This document shows positions 55,089 through 64,000 of a stretch of DNA of 64,000 nt, piece after piece. The notes under the pieces were generated by a model. It made no database searches, was not told the origin of the DNA, and worked only from the letters and a program-made list of their open reading frames with translations. The translations under genes were made by a program, and so were the position numbers. The DNA is taken from the NCBI GenBank assembly GCA_021151765.1, contig JAGKWR010000010.1, positions 1 to 64,000 of the forward strand, given 5' to 3'. This DNA comes from Alphaproteobacteria bacterium. Its GTDB lineage: Bacteria > Pseudomonadota > Alphaproteobacteria > Rickettsiales > UBA1997. Every line of letters starts with the position of its first letter. Position 1 is the stretch's first letter.

Positions 55089-55114
55089 GAGAAAAATAAA
55101 GGCGGTAGCTCTGC
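55089..55114 (+). other. 5' arm of pre-16S processing stem
   Basis: These 26 bases can pair over their whole length with 56709-56734 (two G:U pairs, the rest Watson-Crick). Such a stem around 16S rRNA is the RNase III substrate in bacteria. It closes directly around the 16S gene. Confidence 0.85.
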
Positions 55115-55182
55115 AATTTGAGCTATCTACTTTATAGAACTTTCGAGTTTTATAGTAGATTCAAGCTAGTTATCTTATTCTC

Positions 55183-56669
<1,487 letters not shown>

Positions 56670-56708
56670 AAAAATAAGCCATCCTTTGGGATAGAGCTTT
56701 AAAGACAC

Positions 56709-56734
56709 GCAGAGCTGCCGTCTTTATTTTTCTC
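56709..56734 (+). other. 3' arm of pre-16S processing stem
   Basis: It pairs with 55089-55114. The 3' arm ends in a T-rich stretch (TTATTTTTCTC, then TTTT), so the same stem could also help to end transcription of this single-gene rRNA unit. Confidence 0.8.
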
Positions 56735-56812
56735 TTTTGAAAACGTGACTATAACGATTAAAACAAATCCCTCCAGATTTTTTTCCCTTTAAAAATTAAA
56801 AAATAGCCTACG

Positions 56813-57187
56813 ATGCCGCACTTAATCATTGAGCATTCTAGCAACATAAAACCTAAATCGGTTGCTTATTTGCAAAATAAGATTCAAGAAATTATGCATT
56901 TGCAAGAAGGTAACTTTGATGCTGATCAATGTAAGTGTCGTAGCTTTTCTTCTGGTGAATATTTTGTTGGTCACCTTAATGAATTGGATAGTTCTTTCAT
57001 TCATATCACTTTAAAAGTTTTAACGGGTAGATCAGTTGAAATTCGCCAAAACCTTTCTCAAAAAATCGGCGAATTCACACAGAAATTTTACGAGGATCTT
57101 AAACTTGCAACTAAGCGTTGTGACATATCTGTCGACATAGTTGAAATGCAACGTGATACTTACCAAAAAATTCGAATTGAAAGATAG
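56813..57187 (+). CDS. 5-carboxymethyl-2-hydroxymuconate isomerase-like tautomerase
   Basis: The product is 124 residues of the tautomerase superfamily. Pro2, the catalytic base after Met removal, is in MPHLIIEHS. The segment FIHITLKVLTGRSVEIRQ matches the HpaF/CHMI branch. In degraders of homoprotocatechuate this enzyme acts in aromatic catabolism, but no hpa genes are seen here and the true substrate is unknown. It lies 143 bases after 16S rRNA. Confidence 0.8.
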   Translation: MPHLIIEHSSNIKPKSVAYLQNKIQEIMHLQEGNFDADQCKCRSFSSGEYFVGHLNELDSSFIHITLKVLTGRSVEIRQNLSQKIGEFTQKFYEDLKLATKRCDISVDIVEMQRDTYQKIRIER

Positions 57188-57241
57188 CAATATTACTCGC
57201 ATTTTGAACCGAGCGATAGTTAAAATTTTAAGCGTTATAAA

Positions 57242-57781
57242 ATGATTAAAGATTCTCGGCCAGATTTAATTGATGACATAGCTTGGAATAATAAGGATAT
57301 TATCGGAGAAATACAGAATTGTAACTTACAACTTAGCGAAGCGACTCATCCAGTAAAAAACGCGCATGATTGTAATCGTTATTTATATTTGGGTGCCAAT
57401 TATAATTATATTTTAGCACCAATAATGGAGAGAATCGCGGGTAAAAGTTTTGGCGAGATTATTCGTGAAAAAATTATTGCTTCTCTTGTCTTAAGAAGAA
57501 CTCTGGTGTTTGATGGGATGCAATATGACGTGACTCAGAATCGAGTATTTGTAAAAGATCATCGTGAAATGGAATTAGCTCAAAGATATAATTGTTACGA
57601 GATCAAATATAAGGTGGTGCAAAATTTTAATTATGATTCAATGTATTTCCTAATAACACAGCTTATTGAAATGAGCAAAGAGCTTGTAGAGAGGCAAGTT
57701 AGTAGTTGGATTCGCGAAGATAGCTGGGTTCAAATTGTCAAATTTCAAAAACAAAAGAATTTACCAAAAAATGTTCGGTAA
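57242..57781 (+). CDS. Unknown protein with a weak serine-hydrolase-like segment
   Basis: I do not recognise this 179-residue protein as a whole. The stretch YNYILAPIMERIAGKSFGEI followed by IREKIIASLVLRRT (about residues 54-87) resembles the segment after the YxN motif of class C beta-lactamase-like serine hydrolases. The nucleophile SxxK motif is missing, and the YxN position reads YLG. So it is either a shortened, inactive relative or a chance likeness. It follows the tautomerase gene by 54 bases and precedes queE. The coding frame looks real, and the function is open. Confidence 0.6.
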   Translation: MIKDSRPDLIDDIAWNNKDIIGEIQNCNLQLSEATHPVKNAHDCNRYLYLGANYNYILAPIMERIAGKSFGEIIREKIIASLVLRRTLVFDGMQYDVTQNRVFVKDHREMELAQRYNCYEIKYKVVQNFNYDSMYFLITQLIEMSKELVERQVSSWIREDSWVQIVKFQKQKNLPKNVR

Positions 57782-57791
57782 TAATAAAATT

Positions 57792-58448
57792 ATGAAGCCA
57801 GAAATTCATTCTGGTGAAACTCTCGATATTCAAGAAATTTTTCCAACTTTACAAGGTGAGGGGCCTTATACTGGTCATCCAGCAGTTTTTATTCGTTTAG
57901 GTGGTTGTAATCTAGCCTGTAATTTTTGTGATACTGAATTTGAATCTTATAAAAATTATTCACTTAGCGAGATTTTAGATCAGGTGCAAAAATTAGCAAA
58001 AAACTCATCAGGAAGAGTTGTAAGAAAATTAATTGTGATTACCGGTGGAGAACCTTTACGCCAACCTATTGAAAAACTTTGCACAGAATTAGTGAAATTA
58101 AACTTCTTAGTGCAAATTGAAACCAATGGCACTCTTTATCGTGAATTACCTGCAGAAATTAAAATTATCTGTTCTCCAAAATCATCAAACGGTAAATATC
58201 ACCAAATTAGATTGGATTTGCTTTCACGTATTGATGCATTCAAATTTATAATTTCTAAGACTGATAAAAATTACCAAGATGTTGCGGAAATTGGTCAATC
58301 ACAATTAGGGACTCCAGTTTACTTACAACCGATGGATGAATACGATGATACTAAGAACCATGTTAATTTGATGTATGCTACAGATCTTTGTCAAAAACAC
58401 GGATATATTTTATCGATACAAACACATAAAATTTTGCAAATAAAATAA
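57792..58448 (+). CDS. queE: 7-carboxy-7-deazaguanine synthase (radical SAM)
   Basis: QueE makes the deazaguanine ring in queuosine synthesis with S-adenosylmethionine. ATG 57792 gives 218 residues; in-frame ATGs at 57735 and 57771 overlap the upstream gene. The N-terminal block IQEIFPTLQGEGPYTGHPA and the cluster motif CNLACNFCDTEF (spacing C-x3-C-x2-C) identify the family. The TGGEPLRQP motif binds the cofactor. Together with queD it shows that queuosine precursors are made here. Confidence 0.93.
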   Translation: MKPEIHSGETLDIQEIFPTLQGEGPYTGHPAVFIRLGGCNLACNFCDTEFESYKNYSLSEILDQVQKLAKNSSGRVVRKLIVITGGEPLRQPIEKLCTELVKLNFLVQIETNGTLYRELPAEIKIICSPKSSNGKYHQIRLDLLSRIDAFKFIISKTDKNYQDVAEIGQSQLGTPVYLQPMDEYDDTKNHVNLMYATDLCQKHGYILSIQTHKILQIK

Positions 58449-58455
58449 TCTGTTT

Positions 58456-59739
58456 TTAGTGATTGCGACCAGTATCTTGAGAAGTATGGAGTCTATCTGA
58501 TATTGGTTTTTCTATATTTTTTGAAGGTAACTTCTCTTCACTCAGTATCTTTTGGGCAAATTTTACCAGATCATCTTGAATATTTTTTAGAACATTGGGA
58601 TCAATATCTTTACTCTCGTATTCTTCTGATATTTTGGAAATTTGATCGGCAGTTATTGGTGCGAATAAAGTTCCGATCGATTTAGTAAAGGTTTCAGCTT
58701 CTTTAGAGGCTTTTATTAGTGTACTTTCTGAAGTTGTATGCGGACTGGTTAAAAGCTGATAAAATGAATTATTTTCAATAGTCTCAGCTAAGTTTTCAGC
58801 AAGATTCTTTATGTGTTTGCCCAGTGTTGGGCCAATAGCAACTGTTGTCGAAGTAGTCGTGGCAAGAATCGTACGCGCAACTGCACCAGCAAAAAATGAA
58901 GAAATATTTCGTGATTTGATGTTTTTGATAGTTTCGGCAAATACTTCTTTTGCGTTCATATCACCAGCACTCAATTTTGTAGTTAGGCTATCGAAAGGTG
59001 TAGTCAGAAACGCAAAGAACATACGACAAGCTATAGTTGCTGCTAAATCAGCTTGTTGAGTATTTAAGCCAATTTTTTCAATTAGATCTTTATTTTGATT
59101 GACAAAATTTGATGCAATGGGACCGGCTCCAACTGATGCAGCGCAGAAAGATAAGTTGCGACATAATAAGGCTATAGAGCGATAAGCATAATTTTGTGAA
59201 AATATTTGCTGTCTATTTGCTAAATCTTGCCAATCTGCTTCGCCATAATTTTTAGTTTTTGGATTATTAGGTAATAGTTCAAAAAAAGTTTTGCGATCAA
59301 TATTCAATATGTCGGCCGGGTTAGATACAAGTTGACCAGATTTCGGGGGATATATTAAAGGATATCGAGATGAGTTTACGGAACTGAATTTTTCTTTTGG
59401 TTCTAATTTTGATCCGATAGCAGTTTCAAAAAATGCATTAAAAGGAAGCATTGCTGCTACTGGCCATTCCATTTCTTGAGAAACGTATTTTGAAATTGTG
59501 GCTGGAAGCATCGAAGCGTAAATTCTACGCTTCATAATATTTAAAGTGTCTTGTAATTGAATTCCTGCAGGACGACTTAAAGATTCAGATAAAGCTGAAC
59601 TGTACGGCACTCCTTCTTTTACTTTTTTGCCACCGACATTTATTGCTGGAGTAATAATAATATGGGCAGGAATTGAAGCACCAATTATCCCTAAAAGATT
59701 AAAAAAGGGTGTAGCAATTGATTGATCTTTTTCGACCAT
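58456..59739 (-). CDS. Unknown membrane protein with mitochondrial-carrier-like repeats
   Basis: This 427-residue protein is not one I recognise, but it shows a repeat pattern like mitochondrial carriers. Near residues 239-310 there is a helix, then TPFDSLTTKLSAGD (compare P-x-D-x-x-K/R), a helical matrix-like part, SFFAGAVARTIL and another helix. A similar pattern starts at residue 13 with LLGIIGASIPAHIIITPAIN, and a half repeat at about 187-215 (RSIALLCRNLSFCAASVGAG). The first 310 residues have the size of a carrier; a polar helical tail of about 115 residues follows. Key charges are partly changed. It is the only gene between queE and pccB on this strand. Confidence 0.6.
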   Translation of the reverse strand: MVEKDQSIATPFFNLLGIIGASIPAHIIITPAINVGGKKVKEGVPYSSALSESLSRPAGIQLQDTLNIMKRRIYASMLPATISKYVSQEMEWPVAAMLPFNAFFETAIGSKLEPKEKFSSVNSSRYPLIYPPKSGQLVSNPADILNIDRKTFFELLPNNPKTKNYGEADWQDLANRQQIFSQNYAYRSIALLCRNLSFCAASVGAGPIASNFVNQNKDLIEKIGLNTQQADLAATIACRMFFAFLTTPFDSLTTKLSAGDMNAKEVFAETIKNIKSRNISSFFAGAVARTILATTTSTTVAIGPTLGKHIKNLAENLAETIENNSFYQLLTSPHTTSESTLIKASKEAETFTKSIGTLFAPITADQISKISEEYESKDIDPNVLKNIQDDLVKFAQKILSEEKLPSKNIEKPISDRLHTSQDTGRNH

Positions 59740-59804
59740 TTGTAAACTTTGGTTTTTTGGGAGAATTATTTTCTAAAGTAGATTTTAGGTGGTGTTGATT
59801 AATA

Positions 59805-59834
59805 AAAATATGCAAGTGGTGATTCGCATATTTT
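59805..59834 (-). terminator. Intrinsic terminator of pccB
   Basis: A perfect 9-bp stem (AAAATATGC with GCATATTTT) and a 12-base loop start right at the pccB stop codon. On the minus strand the stem ends in a run of T (GCATATTTTTATT). This fits a rho-independent terminator and would separate pccB from the next gene. Confidence 0.7.
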
Positions 59835-61368
59835 ATAAAGGAAGGTTATCGTGTTTTTTCCAAGGTTTTTGGACGTCTTTATTTTTCAAAATTTGCAATG
59901 ATTTGCAAATTCTTCTTCTTGTATTTTGTGGGCGAATAACTTCATCAATAAAGCCACGGGAAGCTGCCACAAAAGGAGAGGCGAATTTCTCACGATATTC
60001 GGCAACTTTTGCTGCTTTGCTTTCCGGATTTTTAGCTTCTTCACGGAAGATGATTTCAACCGCACCTTCAGGGCCCATAACCGCAATTTCTGCGTTCGCC
60101 CAAGCATAGTTAACGTCGCCGCGCAAATGTTTAGAATTCATCACGATATAAGCACCGCCGTAGGCTTTACGAGCAATTACGGTAATTTTTGGAACTGTAG
60201 CTTCAGCGTAAGCGTAAAGCAATTTTGCGCCGTGACGAATAATACCGCTATGTTCTTGATCGCAACCCGGTAAGAAACCTGGAACGTCAACAAAAGTTAC
60301 TAATGGAATGTTAAATGCATCGCAGAAACGAATGAAACGAGCAGCTTTTTCAGAAGCTTTGATATCTAAACATCCGGCTAAATTCATTGGCTGGTTGGCA
60401 ACAATACCAACAGTTTCACCTTCTAAACGACCAAAACCGATCAAAATATTCTTAGCGTAATTAGGTTGAATTTCGAAGAAATCACCTTCATCCAAAATTT
60501 TCTCGACCAATTCTTTCATATCGTAAGGTTGGTTAGGATTTTCTGGAATCAGAGTATTTAAAGAAACATCAACGCGATCAGCTTCGTCATCAGTTGGGAT
60601 TTGAGGAACTTGTTCTTTGTTTGACAAAGGCAAGAAGTTAATCAAACGACGAGTTTGCAATAAAGCTTCGATATCGCTTTTGAAAGTTAGATGAGCAACT
60701 CCGCTTTTTGCGCCGTGAACGGAAGCACCACCTAATTCTTCTTGAGTAACTGTTTCATGGGTAACTGTTTTTACAACATCCGGACCAGTAACAAACATAT
60801 AAGAAGAATCTTCGACCATAACTGTAAAGTCAGTCAAGGCTGGTGAATATACAGCGCCACCAGCACAAGGTCCCATGATTAAAGAAATTTGAGGGATCAC
60901 GCCTGAAGCATCAACGTTGCGTTGAAAAATTTCACCGTAACCACCCAAAGAATCTACGCCTTCTTGGATACGTGCTCCGCCAGAGTCGTTAATACCCACA
61001 ACAGGAGCTCCAACTTGCATAGCTTTATCTAGAACTTGGCAGATTTTTTTAGCATGAGCTTCACCAAGTGAGCCGCCCATAACTGTGAAGTCTTGGCTAT
61101 AAACAAAAACTAAGCGGCCATTTATTGTGCCTTGTCCAGTTACAACTCCGTCTCCTGGATGTTTTTTGTCTTCCATGTCAAAATCAGAGCAACGATGTTC
61201 AACATACAAACCATATTCTTCGAAAGAGTCAGCATCCAAAAGAACTTCAATTCTTTCGCGAGCCGTTAGTTTTCCTTTAGCGTGTTGTAGATCAATTTTT
61301 TTCTGACCACCACCCATACGCGCTTCTTCGCGTTTTGAGTTTAGTTTTTGAATATTTAATGAACGCAT
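59833..61368 (-). CDS. pccB: Acyl-CoA carboxylase beta subunit (propionyl-CoA carboxylase type)
   Basis: This carboxyltransferase moves CO2 from biotin to propionyl-CoA or a similar acyl-CoA. The product is 511 residues, full length for PccB. The N-terminal ARERIEVLLDADSFEEYG, the SGGARIQEGVDSLGGYGEIF and the GPCAGGAVYSPALTDF blocks are typical, as is the C-terminal end with NPWKKHDNIPL-like PWKKHDNLPL. The biotin-carrying alpha subunit is not in the window. It could supply methylmalonyl-CoA from odd-chain or branched substrates. Confidence 0.93.
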   Translation of the reverse strand: MRSLNIQKLNSKREEARMGGGQKKIDLQHAKGKLTARERIEVLLDADSFEEYGLYVEHRCSDFDMEDKKHPGDGVVTGQGTINGRLVFVYSQDFTVMGGSLGEAHAKKICQVLDKAMQVGAPVVGINDSGGARIQEGVDSLGGYGEIFQRNVDASGVIPQISLIMGPCAGGAVYSPALTDFTVMVEDSSYMFVTGPDVVKTVTHETVTQEELGGASVHGAKSGVAHLTFKSDIEALLQTRRLINFLPLSNKEQVPQIPTDDEADRVDVSLNTLIPENPNQPYDMKELVEKILDEGDFFEIQPNYAKNILIGFGRLEGETVGIVANQPMNLAGCLDIKASEKAARFIRFCDAFNIPLVTFVDVPGFLPGCDQEHSGIIRHGAKLLYAYAEATVPKITVIARKAYGGAYIVMNSKHLRGDVNYAWANAEIAVMGPEGAVEIIFREEAKNPESKAAKVAEYREKFASPFVAASRGFIDEVIRPQNTRRRICKSLQILKNKDVQKPWKKHDNLPL

Positions 61369-61421
61369 AATTTTGTACTTATTTGTTAGTGCCGATGCCC
61401 AGTTTTAATGGGCCCGAAAGA

Positions 61422-62096
61422 CTATTTAAATTTTGCAATGATTGTTTCACCACCGATCATGGTTTGACCGATTAAAGCTTTAATATCAACGTTTTCAGGG
61501 AAATAAAGATCAGTACGAGAACCGAAACGAATGATGCCATAACGATCACCAGCTTTTACTTCTTGGCCTTCCTTTGCATCAGATAAAATACGGCGTGCAA
61601 CTAAACCAGCAACTTGCACACAAATAATTTCTGTACCATTAGCAGTTTTAATTACGATAGAATTTCTTTCATTTTCTGAGCTAGCGTTATTGTCGTTAGC
61701 GCTTAAGAATTTGCCAGGTTTGTAATGTGTTTGGGTAATTTGACCAGCGACCGGTACACGATTTACGTGAACGTTAAATACATTTAAGAAAACGCTCATT
61801 TTATTCCATTTTTTATCGCCGAAGTTGAGTTCGCTTGGTGCAGTAACGCCATTTTCAAGCAAAGTAACAACGCCGTCAGCTGGGCTTACGATAACGTTTT
61901 CTTCAGTTGGAATAACTCTTTCAGGATCGCGGAAAAAAAAGATACACCATAAAGTTAAAACAAGACCAACAAGACCAAGCTTGCTGCTCATTAAAGCGAT
62001 TACGATTGTAACTAAAGCGAAGATTAAAATGAATTTGTAGCCTTCTTTATGAATTGGAAAGGAAGCTAATTTAACAGCATCAAGGAAGTGTTGCAT
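61422..62096 (-). CDS. psd: Phosphatidylserine decarboxylase proenzyme
   Basis: Psd makes phosphatidylethanolamine. The product is 224 residues, the short membrane-bound form. Two hydrophobic segments (about 20-38 and 40-55) are followed by FFRDPER, VSPADGVV and FLNVFNVHVNRVP. The self-cleavage site is Gly192-Ser193 in RFGSRTD, giving the pyruvoyl group. The short GS form occurs in many alphaproteobacteria. pssA, usually next to it, is not seen here. Confidence 0.94.
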   Translation of the reverse strand: MQHFLDAVKLASFPIHKEGYKFILIFALVTIVIALMSSKLGLVGLVLTLWCIFFFRDPERVIPTEENVIVSPADGVVTLLENGVTAPSELNFGDKKWNKMSVFLNVFNVHVNRVPVAGQITQTHYKPGKFLSANDNNASSENERNSIVIKTANGTEIICVQVAGLVARRILSDAKEGQEVKAGDRYGIIRFGSRTDLYFPENVDIKALIGQTMIGGETIIAKFK

Positions 62097-62132
62097 ATTT
62101 TTTGATTATTTATTACGAAATTTGTTATGGCT

Positions 62133-62157
62133 GATAACGCACATTTAGTGCGTTATC
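62133..62157 (-). terminator. Hairpin between tig and psd
   Basis: A perfect 10-bp stem (GATAACGCAC with GTGCGTTATC) and a 5-base loop lie 1 base after the tig stop. No T-run follows on the minus strand. It is probably an mRNA 3'-end or attenuator structure. Confidence 0.55.
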
Positions 62158-62158
62158 T

Positions 62159-63499
62159 CTATTCTTCGTTAGCTTTTTGCCAAACTTTGTCTAGTTCTTT
62201 AATTGAGATCTTTTTCTTCTCAATCGCGTCTTGAGCTAAAATAAAATCGATAGTTTTTTCTTCGATAATTGATCCTCTAAGTTGTTGAACAGCGTTTGGA
62301 TTTTTTTGATAATAATCCATAACAGCTTTTTCTTGACCAGCAAAGCGGGATAATATTTTGCTCAACTCTTTGTTAATATCGTCGTTAGTGGCTTCAATTT
62401 TATTTTTTTGTGCCAATTCACTCAATATTATACCGCAACGAATCATGCGTTCAGCAATCTCACGTTTTTCGGCTTTTTCTTTTTCTTTCTCTTTATCGTT
62501 TTTGAACTTATTTGGATTAGTTTTTAATTCTTCTTCAACTTCAGCCCAAAGAGTTTTTAATTGTTCTTCAACTAAACCTTCTGGCAACTCGAAGTCATAT
62601 TTTTTATTAGCAAAATCAAAAAATTCTTTTTTGAACAAGCTACGAGAGATATTTTGGTAGTTGCCTTCAACTTGTTTTTTTACTTCTTCTTCAAGTTTAG
62701 TTTTGCTTTCAATTCCGAAAGTATTCTTAACAAATTCATCGTTAACTTCAGGTAGTTTTCCTACCAAAACTTTATTCACAGTAACTTCAAATTCAGCGGC
62801 TTTGCCAGCGAATTCAGCGCTGTGATATTCTTTTGGAAACTTCACTTTTACTTTTACTTGATCACCAGCTTTTTTCCCAACTAATTGATCTTCGAAATCA
62901 TCGATAAAGCTTTTGCTGCCAAGTTCTAATTGATGACCTTTCGCAGCTCCACCTTCGAATTCAACTTTATCTATTTTGCCAACATAGTCGATATTTACAG
63001 CATCACCATTTTTAGCTTTGTAAGAATCAGCTTGTTCGTCCCAAGTGCGGTAGAATTTTAATAATTTGTTTAAAGCTTCATCAACATCAGATGAAGTGAT
63101 TTCAGCTTCTCTTTTTACAACTTTTGCTTTGTTAAGTTCAATTTCTGGAACTGTCGGGTAAATTTCAATAGAAGCTGTGAATTCAACGTCTTTGCCGCTT
63201 TCAAAAGTTTTAATATCAATTTTTGGAGGCAACGCAGGTTTTAGGTTATTATCTTTTACGATTTTTTGCAAAGTATCTGAAATTACTTTGTCAGCCTCAT
63301 CAGCCATTATTGAATTGCCGTATTTTTGTTTTATTACATCTTCAGGAACATGTCCTTTACGGAAACCGCTCATTGAAAGATTAACCTTAATTTTAGCAAT
63401 ATTTTGGTCAATTTTGGATTGAATCAACAAGTTAGGGATAACGATATGATAATCTTTTTTGAGTTTCTTATCCAAAGTATTTTTAATTATTACGTCCAT
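62159..63499 (-). CDS. tig: Trigger factor
   Basis: Trigger factor is the ribosome-bound chaperone that meets nascent chains. The product is 446 residues. The ribosome-binding signature is GFRKGHVPEDVIKQKYG near residue 45. A peptidyl-prolyl isomerase domain follows (about 150-240, with GDAVNIDYVGKIDKVEFEGG). The helical C-terminal arms are lysine/glutamate-rich. It ends in the usual way before a hairpin. clpP, often downstream, is replaced by psd. Confidence 0.96.
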   Translation of the reverse strand: MDVIIKNTLDKKLKKDYHIVIPNLLIQSKIDQNIAKIKVNLSMSGFRKGHVPEDVIKQKYGNSIMADEADKVISDTLQKIVKDNNLKPALPPKIDIKTFESGKDVEFTASIEIYPTVPEIELNKAKVVKREAEITSSDVDEALNKLLKFYRTWDEQADSYKAKNGDAVNIDYVGKIDKVEFEGGAAKGHQLELGSKSFIDDFEDQLVGKKAGDQVKVKVKFPKEYHSAEFAGKAAEFEVTVNKVLVGKLPEVNDEFVKNTFGIESKTKLEEEVKKQVEGNYQNISRSLFKKEFFDFANKKYDFELPEGLVEEQLKTLWAEVEEELKTNPNKFKNDKEKEKEKAEKREIAERMIRCGIILSELAQKNKIEATNDDINKELSKILSRFAGQEKAVMDYYQKNPNAVQQLRGSIIEEKTIDFILAQDAIEKKKISIKELDKVWQKANEE

Positions 63500-63689
63500 G
63501 CGAAGAGCCTTTATTTAGTTATGTTAATGAGATTTATAAGAGGAAATTTGAGTGGAAATTTCGAGGGTTTTTTCAACACAAAAAATTTAAACAAAAAAGG
63601 CTAAAAATAGCAACCGTATTTCTTATAAAATTACTAAATTTTTTTGATGAAAATGAGCTATAGTAGTGAGGAGAAAATCAAGGGAAGGG

Positions 63690-63774
63690 TGGTGCGGACG
63701 GAGGGACTTGAACCCACATGCCGTGAGGCGCTAGATCCTAAGTCTAGTGCGTCTGCCAATTTCGCCACGTCCGC
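63690..63774 (-). tRNA. tRNA-Leu (anticodon TAG), CCA encoded
   Basis: Read on the minus strand, the sequence folds into a class II tRNA with a 7-bp acceptor stem (GCGGACG with CGTCCGC). The anticodon stem CTAGA/TCTAG has loop CTTAGGA, anticodon TAG. A long variable arm and the T arm with GGTTCAAGTCC follow. The 3' CCA is encoded. Codon read is CUA, and CUG by wobble. Confidence 0.97.
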
Positions 63775-63820
63775 ATATTAAATTAAAAATCAGGTTTTTA
63801 ATTTAGGCAGTATTAAGGAG

Positions 63821-63850
63821 AAAATAAGGGAGCAATTACACCCTTATTTT
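63821..63850. terminator. Hairpin between rpmA and tRNA-Leu
   Basis: A perfect 10-bp stem (AAAATAAGGG with CCCTTATTTT) and a 10-base loop. The T-rich arm gives it a terminator-like form on either strand. It probably ends rpmA transcripts in front of the tRNA-Leu promoter. Confidence 0.6.
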
Positions 63851-63858
63851 TCAATCAA

Positions 63859-63900
63859 AATATCTTTTGATGAATTAAGATGAATTCATCAAAAGATATT
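63859..63900. terminator. 18-bp perfect inverted repeat after rpmA
   Basis: Two exact 18-base arms (63859-63876 and 63883-63900) with a 6-base loop begin 3 bases after the rpmA stop. The stem is AT-rich. It is likely part of the rpmA transcription end, together with the next hairpin. Confidence 0.65.
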
Positions 63901-63903
63901 AAA

Positions 63904-63999
63904 TTAGTTAGCAACTATAGGATTTACGTCGATGTAAGTTCTGTTTTTGCGTGCGCTTTTAACAAAAGTTACGATGCCTTCAATTTTAGCAAAGATAGT
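63904..63999 (-). CDS. rpmA: 50S ribosomal protein L27 (C-terminal end only)
   Basis: Only the last 31 codons and the stop are inside the window. They encode TIFAKIEGIVTFVKSARKNR followed by TYIDVNPIVAN, which matches the C-terminus of L27 (typically TLFAKxDGxVxFE, then KNRKxISV). The gene starts outside the window. L27 reaches towards the peptidyl transferase centre. The usual neighbour rplU would lie further upstream on the minus strand. Confidence 0.9.
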   Translation of the reverse strand, partial: TIFAKIEGIVTFVKSARKNRTYIDVNPIVAN

Positions 64000-64000
64000 G

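Larger units (their letters stand above)
54873..55182 (+). other. 16S rRNA leader region
   Basis: This 310-base stretch between holA and 16S rRNA has no coding frame. It holds the rRNA promoter (54893-54921), a small hairpin with arms CTTCG and CGAAG (54931-54944) in the early transcript, an AT-rich leader, and the 5' arm of the pre-16S processing stem (55089-55114). No tRNA was seen. Confidence 0.8.

Overview
The window is an AT-rich stretch of a bacterial chromosome, densely coding on both strands. It most resembles an alphaproteobacterium of the Rickettsiales or a similar host-associated lineage. The S10/spc/alpha ribosomal gene order with adk after secY fits Alphaproteobacteria. The 16S rRNA gene stands alone: no 23S, 5S or tRNA-Ile/Ala follows within more than 7 kb, and it has its own processing stem. 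A split rRNA operon of this kind is typical of Rickettsiales. A lone divergent virB4 and assembly genes for a cbb3 oxidase also fit some Rickettsiales. Genes for TrpF, HisI, DapB, PanD, queuosine synthesis and TonB-dependent iron uptake suggest a less reduced metabolism than Rickettsia itself. The lineage is inferred, not proven.

Layout. Bases 1-8.5 kb hold the spc/alpha ribosomal operon (rplE partial to rplQ, then rplS), followed by a coupled small lipoprotein gene. From 8.6 to 16.2 kb come a small membrane protein, ubiB, acs-panD, rpmH-rnpA and ccoH-ccoI-ccoS. From 16.3 to 25.5 kb is an envelope and signalling block: SPOR lipoprotein, second lipoprotein, dacA-type carboxypeptidase, ybaB, trpF, a KimA-like permease, a hybrid histidine kinase and an EamA transporter. 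From 25.6 to 36.4 kb are the coq10-ffh-ybgC-queD operon (minus), hisI-alr (plus), lpd and mnmA (minus), then gltA-virB4 (plus). From 36.5 to 45.5 kb are gatB, a histidine phosphatase, a PAP2 phosphatase, a MAPEG protein, gyrA, dapB, a YafQ-type toxin-antitoxin pair and tilS.

From 45.6 to 53.7 kb is an iron-acquisition unit on the minus strand: a 1142-residue unknown protein, tonB, exbB, exbD, a Fiu-like receptor and a PiuC-type dioxygenase. A near-consensus Fur box and an extended -10 promoter precede the unknown gene, and two more Fur-like boxes lie at tonB. This places an undescribed large protein in the iron-starvation regulon. From 53.9 to 57.8 kb are holA, the isolated 16S rRNA gene, a tautomerase-family protein and an unknown protein. 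From 57.8 to 64 kb are queE, an unknown protein with mitochondrial-carrier-like repeats, pccB, psd, tig, tRNA-Leu(UAG) and the end of rpmA.

The most notable points are the Fur-linked giant protein, the mitochondrial-carrier-like protein (a possible host-directed factor), the VirB4 paralogue with an altered Walker B motif, the split 16S gene with its pre-rRNA stem, and a structured palindromic element after alr. No CRISPR array, transposase or prophage was seen.
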